The notes: generated by a model from the sequence alone, not told the origin. 64,000 bases of DNA from PALSA-894 sp963734185 (GCA_963734185.1 CAVTGA010000002.1:1240001-1304000), one strand, 5' to 3'. Positions 1-7,708 are shown, counted from the stretch's first letter. Numbers and translations: made by a program.

Positions 1-231
1 GCGGCGCTGCAGCAAGGTTCCCTGGACGGCGCGCTGCACTATTCCCGCCGCTCGGCCGCAACGCTGCTGCGGCTGGCGGCAGCCGCAGGCGTTCTTAACG
101 CCGTGATCAGCCTTAAGCATTATTGTCTATCGGCCGAGGTTGCGGTTCCGTTGCGCGACGCCGGGGCTTCCGTGGCGGTGGCGCGCAGTCCCGACGAGGC
201 AGCGTTGCTCGGACTGGTCGGGCACGGGTGA
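1..231 (+). CDS. hemD: Uroporphyrinogen-III synthase, C-terminal part (window-edge partial)
   Basis: Frame 1 is open from the window edge to a TGA at 229-231 and gives 76 residues. They include the motif GALHYSRRSA, which matches the C-terminal half of uroporphyrinogen-III synthase, the enzyme that closes and inverts hydroxymethylbilane in haem, corrin and chlorophyll synthesis. Only the last third or so of the protein is present. The genes that follow, a Mic60-like protein and a HemY-like protein, are the usual partners of hemC-hemD in alphaproteobacteria. That neighbourhood supports the call as much as the short sequence does. Probably cytoplasmic and co-transcribed with the next two genes. 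Confidence 0.8.
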   Translation, partial: AALQQGSLDGALHYSRRSAATLLRLAAAAGVLNAVISLKHYCLSAEVAVPLRDAGASVAVARSPDEAALLGLVGHG

Positions 232-300
232 CGGCCGCATTGCCGTCGCGTCGCGCCCGCAGTATCTCGCATCCAAGGGATGGGAAGGGGAGACAGGCCC

Positions 301-1824
301 ATGGCGAGCGCAAAGCGCGGCCCGTCGGATCCGGCGGTCCCGCCCGGGACGCGTCGCCGCCGTCCTCCGACCATCGACCTGCAGGCCACCGAGATCGCCT
401 CCGAGCCGGCTGAACGCATTGATCCGGTTCAGGAAAATCAAGCGGCGGCCGAGCCTGCGGTGCGTCCGGCGCCGGCGCCAGCCGAACCTGCGCCCGGCCC
501 GAATGCGGCGCGGCCCGAACCGCCGCCGGCAGGGCTCAGTCTTGCCGGGCTGCGCGACACGGCAGGCCGCAGCCTGTCCGACCTTCGCGCATGGATGCAG
601 GACAAGGTGTCGTGGCCGCTGGTCGGGGCCGGGCTCGCCGGAGCCGCAATCGCGCTCGCTCTGGTCCTGCCGATGTGGGGCTTGGGCGGCCCGGCGCGCG
701 ACGACGTGGCGCTGGGAAAGCTCGCGGCGCTCGAAGCGCAGGTGCGCGAACTCGGCAGTCGGCCGGTACCGGCCGGGGCCGATCAACGTGTGATCAGCGA
801 TCTGGCCGGCCGGCTTGGTGCCGCCGAGCAGGCCATCCGCCAGCAGGGTGAGCTTGCCAGCCGTCTCACCGCGGCCGAACAGGCGGTGCGGCAGAGCAGC
901 GAGTCCGCAGCCCGCGCCGGCACGGCCGAGCAGGCCAGGATGTCTGGGCTGGAGCAGCGTCTCGGCAAGGTCGAGACGGCCGCCGCGGCTCCTGCGCCGC
1001 AGCCGAGCATCGATCCGGCGCTCATCAACCGCATCGCGGCGCTGGAAACGGCCGTGCGCGCATTTCCCGATATTTCGAAGCGCATCGACGAGGCTGCGCT
1101 GGCGGCGCGCGACGCCAGGACGCGCGCCGATTCCGCCGTCGAAGCCGGCCGGACCTTGCCGGCGCAGCCGGCGGCTGCGGAAATCCCGCGCGGCGAGCTT
1201 GACGCGCTCGCCGGCCGCATCGCCGCGCTGGAGCGTGCCGCCAAGACCATGGAGGATCGCCTCGCGCAGGCTGCGCCGGGCGCCGGAGCCGATCGTCCGG
1301 TGCGGCTCGCTTTCGCGGCCATCGCGTTGCGCGGCGCGGTCGAGCGCGGCGAGCCGTTCGGGCGCGAACTCGCGGCCGTGCAGGCGCTTGCCCCAGGCAC
1401 CGCGCTTGCGCCGCTCGAGCCGTTCGCGCCGAGCGGTGTGCCGGGCGCGGCGGAGCTTGCGCGCGAGCTCTCGCAGCTCGGCAGCGCGATGCTCAATGCG
1501 GCGCCAGCGCACGCGCCGCGCGCAGGCGGTTTCATGGATCGCCTGCAAGCCAACGCCGAACGGCTGGTGCGCGTCCGTCCGATCAACGCGGCGCCGGGCG
1601 AGGATGCGGCCGCGATTCCTGCGATCCTGGCGCGCGCCGAAACGAAGGCGGGGCGGCGCGATCTCGCGGGCGCGCTGGCCGAGCTCAACCGCCTGCCCGA
1701 GCCGGTGCGCGCGCCGGCGGCGGTCTGGATCGGCAAGGCCGAGCAGCAGGTCGCCGCCGTGACCGCCGCGCGGCGCTTCGCCGAAGCCGCGGTCGACGCG
1801 CTGGCCAAGCCCGGCACTCCGTGA
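301..1824 (+). CDS. Mic60/mitofilin-like membrane protein
   Basis: A 507-residue protein. Residues 1-100 are a Pro/Ala-rich, disordered-looking cytoplasmic tail. One hydrophobic segment follows at about 104-126, then a long Ala/Glu/Gln-rich coiled-coil region (about 135-320) and a more compact C-terminal domain (about 340-507), the layout of alphaproteobacterial mitofilin (Mic60) homologues. Mic60 shapes membrane invaginations and contacts outer-membrane proteins; here it would sit in the inner membrane facing the periplasm. I chose the ATG at 301 because a purine-rich ribosome-binding stretch lies at 283-293; an in-frame ATG at 280 is possible but would overlap that site. It lies between hemD and the hemY-like gene, the conserved position for this family. 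Confidence 0.8.
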   Translation: MASAKRGPSDPAVPPGTRRRRPPTIDLQATEIASEPAERIDPVQENQAAAEPAVRPAPAPAEPAPGPNAARPEPPPAGLSLAGLRDTAGRSLSDLRAWMQDKVSWPLVGAGLAGAAIALALVLPMWGLGGPARDDVALGKLAALEAQVRELGSRPVPAGADQRVISDLAGRLGAAEQAIRQQGELASRLTAAEQAVRQSSESAARAGTAEQARMSGLEQRLGKVETAAAAPAPQPSIDPALINRIAALETAVRAFPDISKRIDEAALAARDARTRADSAVEAGRTLPAQPAAAEIPRGELDALAGRIAALERAAKTMEDRLAQAAPGAGADRPVRLAFAAIALRGAVERGEPFGRELAAVQALAPGTALAPLEPFAPSGVPGAAELARELSQLGSAMLNAAPAHAPRAGGFMDRLQANAERLVRVRPINAAPGEDAAAIPAILARAETKAGRRDLAGALAELNRLPEPVRAPAAVWIGKAEQQVAAVTAARRFAEAAVDALAKPGTP

Positions 1825-1831
1825 GGCCGGC

Positions 1832-3436
1832 ATGATCCGTGTCGTGGCGTTCCTGTTACTGGCCGGCCTCGCCGCGGCAGCTGCCGTGTGGCTCGCCGAT
1901 CGGCCGGGCGAAGTCTCGATCCTCTGGCTCGACCACCGCATCGAGACCTCGGTCATGGTCGCCGTCGTCGCGTTGATCGCGCTCGCGGCGCTTGCCGTCG
2001 CGGCCTGGTCGCTGCTGCGCTTCATGCTCCGCTCGCCCGCGCTGTTCCGTCTCGCGCTGCGCGAGCGCCGCCGCCGCAAGGGTTATGAGGCGATCTCGCG
2101 CGGGCTGATCGCGGTCGGCGCCGGCGACCTGCGCGCGGTGCGCCGCTTCGCCGACAGCGCCACGCGCGGCGCGCCGGCCGAGCCGCTCACGCTCCTGCTG
2201 CGCGCGCAGGCGGCGCAGCTCAACGGGGACCGCGCCGGCGCCGAGGCGGCGTTCCGCGCCATGGCGGGGCGCGCCGACACGCGGCTGCTCGGGCTGCGCG
2301 GGCTCTATGTCGAGGCGCAGCGGCGCGACGATGCGGCGGCGGCACGGCGGTTTGCCGAGCAAGCCGCGCAGGCGGCGCCGGCGCTCGCCTGGGCCGGGCA
2401 GGCGGTGCTCGAATTCCGTTGCGCGGCCGGCGATTGGACCGGTGCGCTCGCGATCCTGGAGGGCAACCGCAAGAGCGGCGTGCTCGGCAAGGAAGCCTAC
2501 CGGCGGCTGCGCGCGGTGCTGCTGACCGCGCGTGCGCTGAGCCTGGAGGAAAGCGAGCGCGAGCTCGCACGCACGCTCAGCGTCGAGGCCGCGAAGCTTG
2601 CCCCCGATCTGGTGCCGGCGGCGGCGCTGGCCGGGCGGCTGCTGAGCGAGAGCGGCGAGACGCGCAAGGCCGGCCGCATCCTCGAGGCGGCCTGGAAAGC
2701 GCATCCGCATCCCGACCTGGCCGAGATCTACGCCAACCTGCGGCTGTCGGACTCCGCGCGCGAGCGGCTCAGGCGCGTGCAGTCGCTGACTCGGCAGCCC
2801 GCCGGCCATGTCGAAGGCGCGCTCGTGACGGCACGCGCCGCGCTCGATGCGCGCGAGTTCGCGGTCGCGCGCGCGGCGCTCGATCCGCTCGCCAAGGAGC
2901 CGACCCAGCGCGTCGCCTTGCTGATGGCCGAACTGGAGCAAGGCGAGCACGGCGACGAAGGCCGCGCGCGTGAATGGATGGCGCGCGCCCTCAACGCGGC
3001 GCGCGATCCGGCCTGGACGGCGGACGGCTTCGTCTCCGACCACTGGCTGCCGCTGTCCCCGGTCACGGGTAAGCTCGATGCGTTCCAGTGGAAGGTGCCG
3101 GTGGAGGACCTCCACGACGAGCGGCCGACGATCGCGCGCGCCGAACCGGTGCGGCCGCTGATCGAGGCGCAAGAGGCCGAAGAGCCTCCGCGCGAAGTGG
3201 CGGCGCCACCGCTTGATGCGCGCATGCCGGACGCTACTCCCGCGGCTGCGGTTCCGGCGCCCGAGCCCGTGAAGCCCGCCCGCCCGCGCCCGATACCGGC
3301 GCGGCCCGAGGCGGTGATCCCGCTGATTCAGGTGCCGGACGACCCGGGCCCGGTGACCGAAGCGGAGGTCGAGGCCGAGTTCGCCGACGCGCCGAAGCCC
3401 GACGGCTGGCAACGAATTCGTCAGCTTTTTCGCTGA
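1832..3436 (+). CDS. HemY-like inner-membrane TPR protein
   Basis: A 534-residue protein with two membrane segments near the N-terminus (about 3-22 and 40-65), a basic stretch, then Ala/Leu/Arg-rich helical repeats of TPR type to about residue 420. The tail is Pro/Glu-rich. This is the architecture of proteins carrying the HemY N-terminal domain found downstream of hemCD in proteobacteria. It is not the protoporphyrinogen oxidase that also bears the name HemY; the molecular role of this family is not settled. The ATG lies 8 bases after the Mic60-like stop, so the two are almost certainly one operon. Confidence 0.8.
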   Translation: MIRVVAFLLLAGLAAAAAVWLADRPGEVSILWLDHRIETSVMVAVVALIALAALAVAAWSLLRFMLRSPALFRLALRERRRRKGYEAISRGLIAVGAGDLRAVRRFADSATRGAPAEPLTLLLRAQAAQLNGDRAGAEAAFRAMAGRADTRLLGLRGLYVEAQRRDDAAAARRFAEQAAQAAPALAWAGQAVLEFRCAAGDWTGALAILEGNRKSGVLGKEAYRRLRAVLLTARALSLEESERELARTLSVEAAKLAPDLVPAAALAGRLLSESGETRKAGRILEAAWKAHPHPDLAEIYANLRLSDSARERLRRVQSLTRQPAGHVEGALVTARAALDAREFAVARAALDPLAKEPTQRVALLMAELEQGEHGDEGRAREWMARALNAARDPAWTADGFVSDHWLPLSPVTGKLDAFQWKVPVEDLHDERPTIARAEPVRPLIEAQEAEEPPREVAAPPLDARMPDATPAAAVPAPEPVKPARPRPIPARPEAVIPLIQVPDDPGPVTEAEVEAEFADAPKPDGWQRIRQLFR

Positions 3437-3636
3437 TGATCCTCTCCGTCCGGCAACGGACCGGCCGGCCTCATGAGTTCCTGGCGTATCTTTAGGATTT
3501 GCGGCCGGCCGACAGTGCTTTCCGGCCTTGCCGGCTTCTTGCACAGGGGCCATTTGACCGGTATCAGGGCCGCGCCGGAGCGTTTTCCGGCGAAGTGTGC
3601 AGCGGTTCGCCGCAGAAAACGCGACCGACTTGGAAC

Positions 3637-3712
3637 GCCGCAATAGCTCAGCCGGTAGAGCACGTCATTCGTAATGACGGGGTCGGGGGTTCGAATCCCT
3701 CTTGCGGCACCA
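3637..3712 (+). tRNA. tRNA-Thr (anticodon CGU)
   Basis: A complete cloverleaf. The 7-bp acceptor stem pairs 3637-3643 with 3702-3708. The D arm is followed by a perfect 5-bp anticodon stem with loop TTCGTAA, anticodon CGT at 3670-3672. The T arm carries GGTTCGAATCC. The discriminator base is A at 3709 and the CCA end is encoded (3710-3712). The downstream DNA is accessory, and 18 bases of the gene (3654-3671) recur at 5409-5426. Confidence 0.97.
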
Positions 3713-3819
3713 GTTCCAAGAATGTCCGGCCCGGACAGATAGGTGACGGGTCGTACCTAAGACATGGGTGACAACTATGTCTCGGGTCGCTCAGATTTTT
3801 CACACCCGACTCTCTCCTT

Positions 3820-3909
3820 CGTCATGCCCGCGCTTGTCGCGGGCATCCACGTCTTTCTTTTCGCGGCCACGCAAGACGTGGATGGCCGGAACAAGTCCGG
3901 CCATGACGG
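3820..3909. repeat. Palindromic intergenic repeat, class A (copy 1)
   Basis: Two linked hairpins. The first is built on CGTCATGCCCG with its complement, the second on AAGACGTGGATGGCCGG with its complement ending CCATGACGG. The same consensus recurs at 6411-6538, 15666-15758, 35829-35956 and 40762-40847, and as a half copy at 49395-49430. All copies are intergenic. The full stretch 3713-4021 holds only this repeat and the class D copy beside it; I see no gene there. Confidence 0.85.
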
Positions 3910-3916
3910 AGCGAGT

Positions 3917-3983
3917 AGCAAGTAGGGTCGGCAAAGCGAAGCGTTCCCACCGTCTTGCTTCACCACGATCGCAATTCCGAAAC
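3917..3983. repeat. Class D intergenic repeat (degenerate copy, left of the TIR gene)
   Basis: Runs from AGCAAGTAGGGT to GCAATTCCGAAAC. It aligns almost base for base with 5262-5329 on the other side of the TIR gene, in the same orientation, with scattered substitutions. The pair therefore forms direct repeats around the gene. Confidence 0.75.
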
Positions 3984-4021
3984 TCAGTGGTAGAAGGTCG
4001 TTTTGGGAGCGAATGAGAGGA

Positions 4022-5140
4022 TCAATCGGCGGCGCGTCCGTGTTTCATGAGACCGAGTCGCCTTCCTGCCTGGGTTTTGCAGAATTTCTCTTGCAGCCGC
4101 CCTCGAAGGTCGTCCCATGGAATACGAACCGTTTGAAGGCCAAAAACGTGAGGCAACCCTTGTCTTGAAGAGAAATTCAGCACCAGCCCGAGCTTGTCTA
4201 AGTTGAAATCACCGAAGAAGCCCCAATTGTAGTTTCCCGCATAGTCTATGAGGTCGGCGGCTGCGTCCTCCTGACCTTCAAACTGCTTTCTCAGTTCCAG
4301 CGTGGAATAGCGTTTGATGAAAGCGAAGTTGTCTTCTGCGGTATCTAACAGGTCCGTGATGCGGAGCTTTCCGATTCTGTCTCCTCCAAAGTTCATCGTA
4401 GAGACGCCATAGGTTCCATGTGCACCGCCGAAGTCGATGTAAGACGAAATCATCAATGAGATGAGATCGCCTTCTCTGAAGAACTCCTCGATCCTTATAT
4501 GCCAGTCGATGCGCGACGAATCGCCGATGGAATACAGACACTCATAGAACGCTCGATGAGTCTCGACAACAATTTCGGCGTTCACCAATTCCCAATACCG
4601 TCCTGAGCCAAGGTATGCAAAGTAGTCCGCACTGAACGTAACATCGCGTCTGGGGTTACGATATCGAATGTGCTCCGGTTTGTGTTCAGCTGGACCTTCA
4701 GACAAGAATTGGCGCAGTCCCTTGGGTTCTCTCTCCCGCATGAGGGAAGCTTTCTGTCGCAGGGATTGTGCGACGTGCTTTCTCCAGTCACGTTTGAACA
4801 GGTCTATGTATTGCCATCGGGTAAGTTCCTGTGGGAGGGGCAACGGTGCGACTCTGAGAACGATGAGGTAGATGTCTCCGAGAGGCCTCTTTTCAATCAT
4901 ACGGAGCGTTTCGCGTATCTCCTCCTGCAAGACACCTGTCTTAGTTAGACTCTCTTTGGAAAGCAGAAGGAATGTTAGGTCGGCCTCACGTTGGGCCCGT
5001 TTGATCTCTTGGTTCCAGTCCTGCCCGCCAACGATGTTCACTTTGTCTAAGAAGATGTCGATTCCGCACTCTTTGCAGAATTTATGGACGATACGGGCCG
5101 TGGACAGCCGCTCAGACGCGTAACTCAGAAAGGCTTTCAT
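4022..5140 (-). CDS. TIR-domain protein with a C-terminal DUF3298 (RsiV-like) domain
   Basis: A 372-residue protein with no signal peptide or membrane segment. Residues 2 to about 123 are a TIR domain: it opens MKAFLSYAS, has the FLDKVNIVGGQDW stretch of the second strand/loop, and carries a Glu pair at 73-74 (LQEEI) where bacterial NAD-cleaving TIRs have their catalytic Glu. Residues about 165-350 fit DUF3298, the fold of the anti-sigma factor RsiV. The signs are GGAHG at 238-242, the FNLDKLGL stretch, and the closing VRIPWDDL. The ATG at 5140 is chosen; a TTG two codons earlier is less likely. Base composition is clearly more AT-rich than the flanks. No second defence gene sits beside it. 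NADase activity is inferred from the family, and the joined DUF3298 domain has no assigned job here. Confidence 0.8.
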   Translation of the reverse strand: MKAFLSYASERLSTARIVHKFCKECGIDIFLDKVNIVGGQDWNQEIKRAQREADLTFLLLSKESLTKTGVLQEEIRETLRMIEKRPLGDIYLIVLRVAPLPLPQELTRWQYIDLFKRDWRKHVAQSLRQKASLMREREPKGLRQFLSEGPAEHKPEHIRYRNPRRDVTFSADYFAYLGSGRYWELVNAEIVVETHRAFYECLYSIGDSSRIDWHIRIEEFFREGDLISLMISSYIDFGGAHGTYGVSTMNFGGDRIGKLRITDLLDTAEDNFAFIKRYSTLELRKQFEGQEDAAADLIDYAGNYNWGFFGDFNLDKLGLVLNFSSRQGLPHVFGLQTVRIPWDDLRGRLQEKFCKTQAGRRLGLMKHGRAAD

Positions 5141-5261
5141 CCGCAATTCTTCCGATTCGACCGCACGATTACACAGAGCACCGTTCGCATGGAACCTGTG
5201 TGATCCTAGCGTCCTTTGTCTTGCTTGTTGCGCGATGTTTTACGCGCGAAGCAGCAAGCGT

Positions 5262-5404
5262 AGCAAGCGTAGGGTGGGCAAAGCGAAGCGTGCCCACGGT
5301 TTGCTTTACCACGTTCGCAATTCCGAAACCCCCGTGGGCACGGCACATTCCCGCCTGCGCCCTGCGGGCTTCGGCAGACAAGCCGCGCCTTTGCCCACCC
5401 TGCA
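5262..5404. repeat. Class D intergenic repeat (full copy, right of the TIR gene)
   Basis: Starts AGCAAGCGTAGGGTGGGC and ends TTGCCCACCCTGCATT, so its ends are complementary. Its left half matches 3917-3983, and its right half (from 5333) matches 5789-5859. A short tandem of TAGCAAGCG precedes it. The stretch 5141-5537 contains this repeat and the tRNA-like fragment at 5409-5426, with no convincing gene. Confidence 0.8.
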
Positions 5405-5408
5405 TTTT

Positions 5409-5426
5409 GGTAGAGCACGTCATTCG
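5409..5426 (+). other. 18-bp copy of the tRNA-Thr gene (possible attachment-site remnant)
   Basis: The sequence GGTAGAGCACGTCATTCG is identical to 3654-3671, which spans the D arm to the anticodon of the tRNA-Thr gene, and is in the same orientation. The match breaks at both ends (C versus T before it, T versus G after it). Together the two copies bracket the TIR gene. No integrase gene lies between them, so an att role is inference. A T-loop-like TTTGAATCCCC follows at 5464-5474, but no complete tRNA can be folded. Confidence 0.6.
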
Positions 5427-5537
5427 GTGCTCACTAGACTTCCACGTCAATGTCTTATTGGAATTTGAATCCCCATTTCAGGCGAATCAGCACATGATGC
5501 ACAGCAGGCGCTCACGCGTTGATTCAGGAGAACTTCA

Positions 5538-5696
5538 ATGGGTAAAGGCCAAGGCTATAAGATTGGGCGCGATGATGACACCGGTCGTTACAAGTCCGTG
5601 GAGGATGCACGGAGCGATCCAAAGAACAGCAGCGTCGAGGTCAATCCAAAGTCGGGCTATGGCGACAGTGGTCGCTATGACAAAAAAGACAAGTAG
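5538..5696 (+). CDS. Small hydrophilic protein of unknown function (52 aa)
   Basis: The ATG at 5538 follows a good ribosome-binding site (CAGGAGAA) at normal spacing and reads 52 codons to a TAG. The product starts MGKGQGYKIGRDDDTGRY and ends GYGDSGRYDKKDK. It is highly charged, rich in Gly, Asp, Lys and Tyr, with no hydrophobic segment and no cysteine. The motif Asp-x-Gly-Arg-Tyr appears twice (DDTGRY and GDSGRYD), which suggests an internal duplication. I do not recognise the family. The base composition is AT-richer, like the TIR gene upstream. Confidence 0.6.
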   Translation: MGKGQGYKIGRDDDTGRYKSVEDARSDPKNSSVEVNPKSGYGDSGRYDKKDK

Positions 5697-5788
5697 CCGT
5701 TAAGGCGAGTGGTCCCACAGCTGACCATCAAGCGTCGGGTGTCCAGTTCGCTGTAATCAACTAATCGAGCGCTCCTGACGTATCCCGC

Positions 5789-5859
5789 GTGGGCACGGCA
5801 CGTTCCCGCCTACTGCTCACGCTATGGCGGGCAAGCCGCGCCCTTGCCCATCCTACATT
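5789..5859. repeat. Class D intergenic repeat (right half copy)
   Basis: GTGGGCACGGCACGTTCCCG to the TCCTACATT end repeats 5333-5404 with a few changes. It ends just before the stop codon of hicA on the other strand. Confidence 0.7.
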
Positions 5860-5876
5860 CTGGGAGAGTTCGGCCA

Positions 5877-6113
5877 CTACAGAAGCGCGACGAACTCCTC
5901 GACGGTGAAGTCGGCTTGGCGGATGATGCCGCGCAGTGTGCCCGGCTTGAGGTCCCGGTTGCCATGCACGGGAACCGTCACGGTCCGCGTTGGATCTCCC
6001 GGATAGACGAGCACATGGTGGCTGCCGACGATCCGATCAACAATGAAGCCGGCGCTGGTCAGCGCCCGCAGCGCGCGCTTGCCGCTGACAGCCGGCAGCC
6101 GTGCGGCCGCCAT
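5877..6113 (-). CDS. hicA: HicA-type mRNA interferase toxin
   Basis: A 78-residue protein with the HicA/YcfA pattern: an N-terminal helix, then GFIVDRIVGSHHVLVY with the family His (32 or 33), then VPVHGNRDLKPGTLRGIIRQA. HicA folds like a double-stranded RNA-binding domain and cleaves mRNA; the matching HicB blocks it. The ATG lies one base after the hicB stop, so translation is coupled. Slightly longer at the N-terminus than the shortest HicA proteins but full length. Confidence 0.88.
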   Translation of the reverse strand: MAAARLPAVSGKRALRALTSAGFIVDRIVGSHHVLVYPGDPTRTVTVPVHGNRDLKPGTLRGIIRQADFTVEEFVALL

Positions 6114-6114
6114 A

Positions 6115-6345
6115 CTAGGCGGCCACGGTCACGCGGCGGATTTCGGGGTAGGCGTCGGCCGGGATGGTCATGCCCTGATCGCGCCGATACGCGAGGATCG
6201 CGCGGATAGCCTCCGCGGCATTGGCGAGCGCCTCCTGCTCGGTGTCGCCTTCGGTGACCACTTCCGGAAGTGCCGGAACGAGCACGGTGAAGCCGCCGCC
6301 TTCCTGCGGCTCAAGCACGACCGAGAAGCTGTATTGGCTGGTCAC
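6115..6345 (-). CDS. hicB: HicB-type antitoxin
   Basis: A 76-residue protein of the HicB single-domain class, with a partial RNase H-like fold: YSFSVVLEPQEGGGFTVLVPALPEVVTEGDT, followed by a helix EALANAAEAIRAIL. It starts with GTG at 6345, supported by the upstream AGGAGC. There is no extra DNA-binding domain C-terminal to the fold, so autoregulation would need another means or a very short tail. The order antitoxin then toxin is one of the two usual arrangements. Confidence 0.85.
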   Translation of the reverse strand: MTSQYSFSVVLEPQEGGGFTVLVPALPEVVTEGDTEQEALANAAEAIRAILAYRRDQGMTIPADAYPEIRRVTVAA

Positions 6346-6410
6346 GATGCTGCTCCTGCGCTCTAGGGCTCATGCTAGCAAAGGAGCGGCGACCACGCGA
6401 CTCTCTCCTT

Positions 6411-6538
6411 CGTCATGCCCGTGCATAGCCGTCCGAAGGACGGCGTCGCTTCGCTCGCCTATGTCGCGGGCATCCACGTCTTTTCTTTTCGCGAAGTAGG
6501 CAAGACGTGGATGGCCGGAACAAGTCCGGCCATGACGG
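6411..6538. repeat. Class A repeat with a 43-base loop module (copy 2)
   Basis: Same outer arms as the copy at 3820-3909, but the first hairpin loop is replaced by a 43-base module (6423-6465, GCATAGCCGTCCGAAGGACG...) that is itself partly palindromic. An identical module sits in the copy at 35829-35956. Confidence 0.8.
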
Positions 6539-6552
6539 AGAAGTTAGGGGAG

Positions 6553-7692
6553 TCAAGGTCCCTGCAACCCCTCCCGCCCCAACCGAAACATTCCGATATC
6601 AAGCCGCGTCTGTCCATCCATCACCAGCTCGGTCATGATCTCGCCGATGACGCTGCAGAACTTGAAGCCGTGGCCGGAGAAGCCGGCTGCGATGCCGACT
6701 TGGCGGTTGTCGGGTAGGCGGTCGAGGATGAAATGTTCGTCGGGTGAATTGGTGAACATGCAGACCTTCATGGCGAGCGTCGGCCCGTCGGCGTCGGGGA
6801 AATAACGGCGGATGCCGGCGCGCAGCGTCGCCTCGTCTTCAGGATAACAGGCGCGGTCGACCCGGTCCGGGTCTTCGACCTCTTCGTTGCGGTGGTGGTA
6901 CTTGCCGAACTTGACGCCCGGCACGCCGTGGATCGGAAAGCCATAGAACTTGCCTTCGGGCGAATCCATGTTGAACACCGGAAAGGCGCTCGGCTGGAAA
7001 TGCTCCGCGTTGCGCGGTTGCGTCCAGATCATCACCTGCCGCTCCGGCACGGCGAGGTGCGCGAGCGCGGGAACGAGCCCGCGCGCCCACGGGCCGGCGG
7101 TGATGATCAGCTTGCGCGCCCGATAGGTAGCGCGGTCGGTCGTGACCTCCACGCCATTGTCCTCGGCGTGCCAGTGCAGGACGCGCTCGCGCGTGTGCAC
7201 CTCGGCGCCGAGCTTCTCGGCCGCCGCCACATGGGCGATGATGCAGCGCTCGGGCAGCAGAAATCCGCCGTCGCGCTGAAACACCGCGACCATCTCGGCG
7301 GGCAAGCGATAGCCGGGAAAGCGCCGCGCCAGCGCGGCGGCGTCGAGCACTTCGTGCGCCAAGCCGTGCTGACGGCACGACAGCAACGAGCCCGCGACCG
7401 TGGCGCTGCCCGGCTCGCCCGCATCGATGCTGCCGGTGATGATCAGCAGTTGCTCGTTGGCGGCCGTCTCGAGCTCGCGCCACAGCGCATAGGCACGCCG
7501 CAGCAGCGGCACGTAGTCCGGATGCTCCCAGTAGGCGAGGCGGATGATCCGGCTCGCCCCGTGCGACGAGCCGAATTCGTGCGGGGTGTCGAACTGCTCG
7601 AGGCCGAGCACGTTGAGGCCGCGGCGCGCCAAGTGATACACCGTCGCGCTGCCCATGCCGCCGACACCGATCACGATGACGTCGTAGCTCAT
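6553..7692 (-). CDS. Monomeric sarcosine oxidase / N-methyl-L-tryptophan oxidase family flavoenzyme
   Basis: A 379-residue protein of the expected size for monomeric sarcosine oxidase (about 385-390). The FAD-binding GVGGMG lies at 9-14. The stretch HGASRIIR at about 44-51 and the sequence KVCMFTNSPDEHF, with Cys311 where sarcosine oxidase attaches FAD covalently (Cys315), are both present. The family oxidises N-methyl amino acids to the amino acid, formaldehyde and peroxide. Substrate choice between sarcosine, N-methyltryptophan and pipecolate cannot be read from the sequence. Its place beside hydantoin-cleaving genes fits a role on sarcosine. Cytoplasmic. Confidence 0.85.
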   Translation of the reverse strand: MSYDVIVIGVGGMGSATVYHLARRGLNVLGLEQFDTPHEFGSSHGASRIIRLAYWEHPDYVPLLRRAYALWRELETAANEQLLIITGSIDAGEPGSATVAGSLLSCRQHGLAHEVLDAAALARRFPGYRLPAEMVAVFQRDGGFLLPERCIIAHVAAAEKLGAEVHTRERVLHWHAEDNGVEVTTDRATYRARKLIITAGPWARGLVPALAHLAVPERQVMIWTQPRNAEHFQPSAFPVFNMDSPEGKFYGFPIHGVPGVKFGKYHHRNEEVEDPDRVDRACYPEDEATLRAGIRRYFPDADGPTLAMKVCMFTNSPDEHFILDRLPDNRQVGIAAGFSGHGFKFCSVIGEIMTELVMDGQTRLDIGMFRLGREGLQGP

Positions 7693-7708
7693 GGCCTAGT
7701 GGTAGCAA

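Noticed and set aside
127..2079. A 650-codon open frame on the minus strand across the Mic60-like gene
   Set aside because: It is Arg-rich with no domain pattern and runs antisense to genes with clear architecture; long antisense frames are expected in DNA this GC-rich. The same applies to long frames antisense to the molybdenum hydroxylase (30173-32272) and hpnN (36120-38525).
1832..3436. Protoporphyrinogen oxidase, because of the HemY name
   Set aside because: There is no FAD-binding motif. The two N-terminal helices and TPR-like repeats belong to the unrelated HemY-N family.
3725..3795. Insertion-sequence end (CTAAGACATGGGTGACA region)
   Set aside because: The wording recalls ends of some rhizobial insertion sequences, but there is no second end, no transposase remnant and no target duplication.
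5409..5490. A second tRNA-Thr or tRNA pseudogene
   Set aside because: Only 18 bases match, and the T-loop-like sequence lies about 20 bases too far downstream. No acceptor stem can be paired, so I kept it as an attachment-like fragment only.
5200..5703. A 167-codon frame on the plus strand
   Set aside because: It is mostly translated class D repeat and tRNA fragment, and is in a different frame from the more convincing 52-residue gene at 5538.
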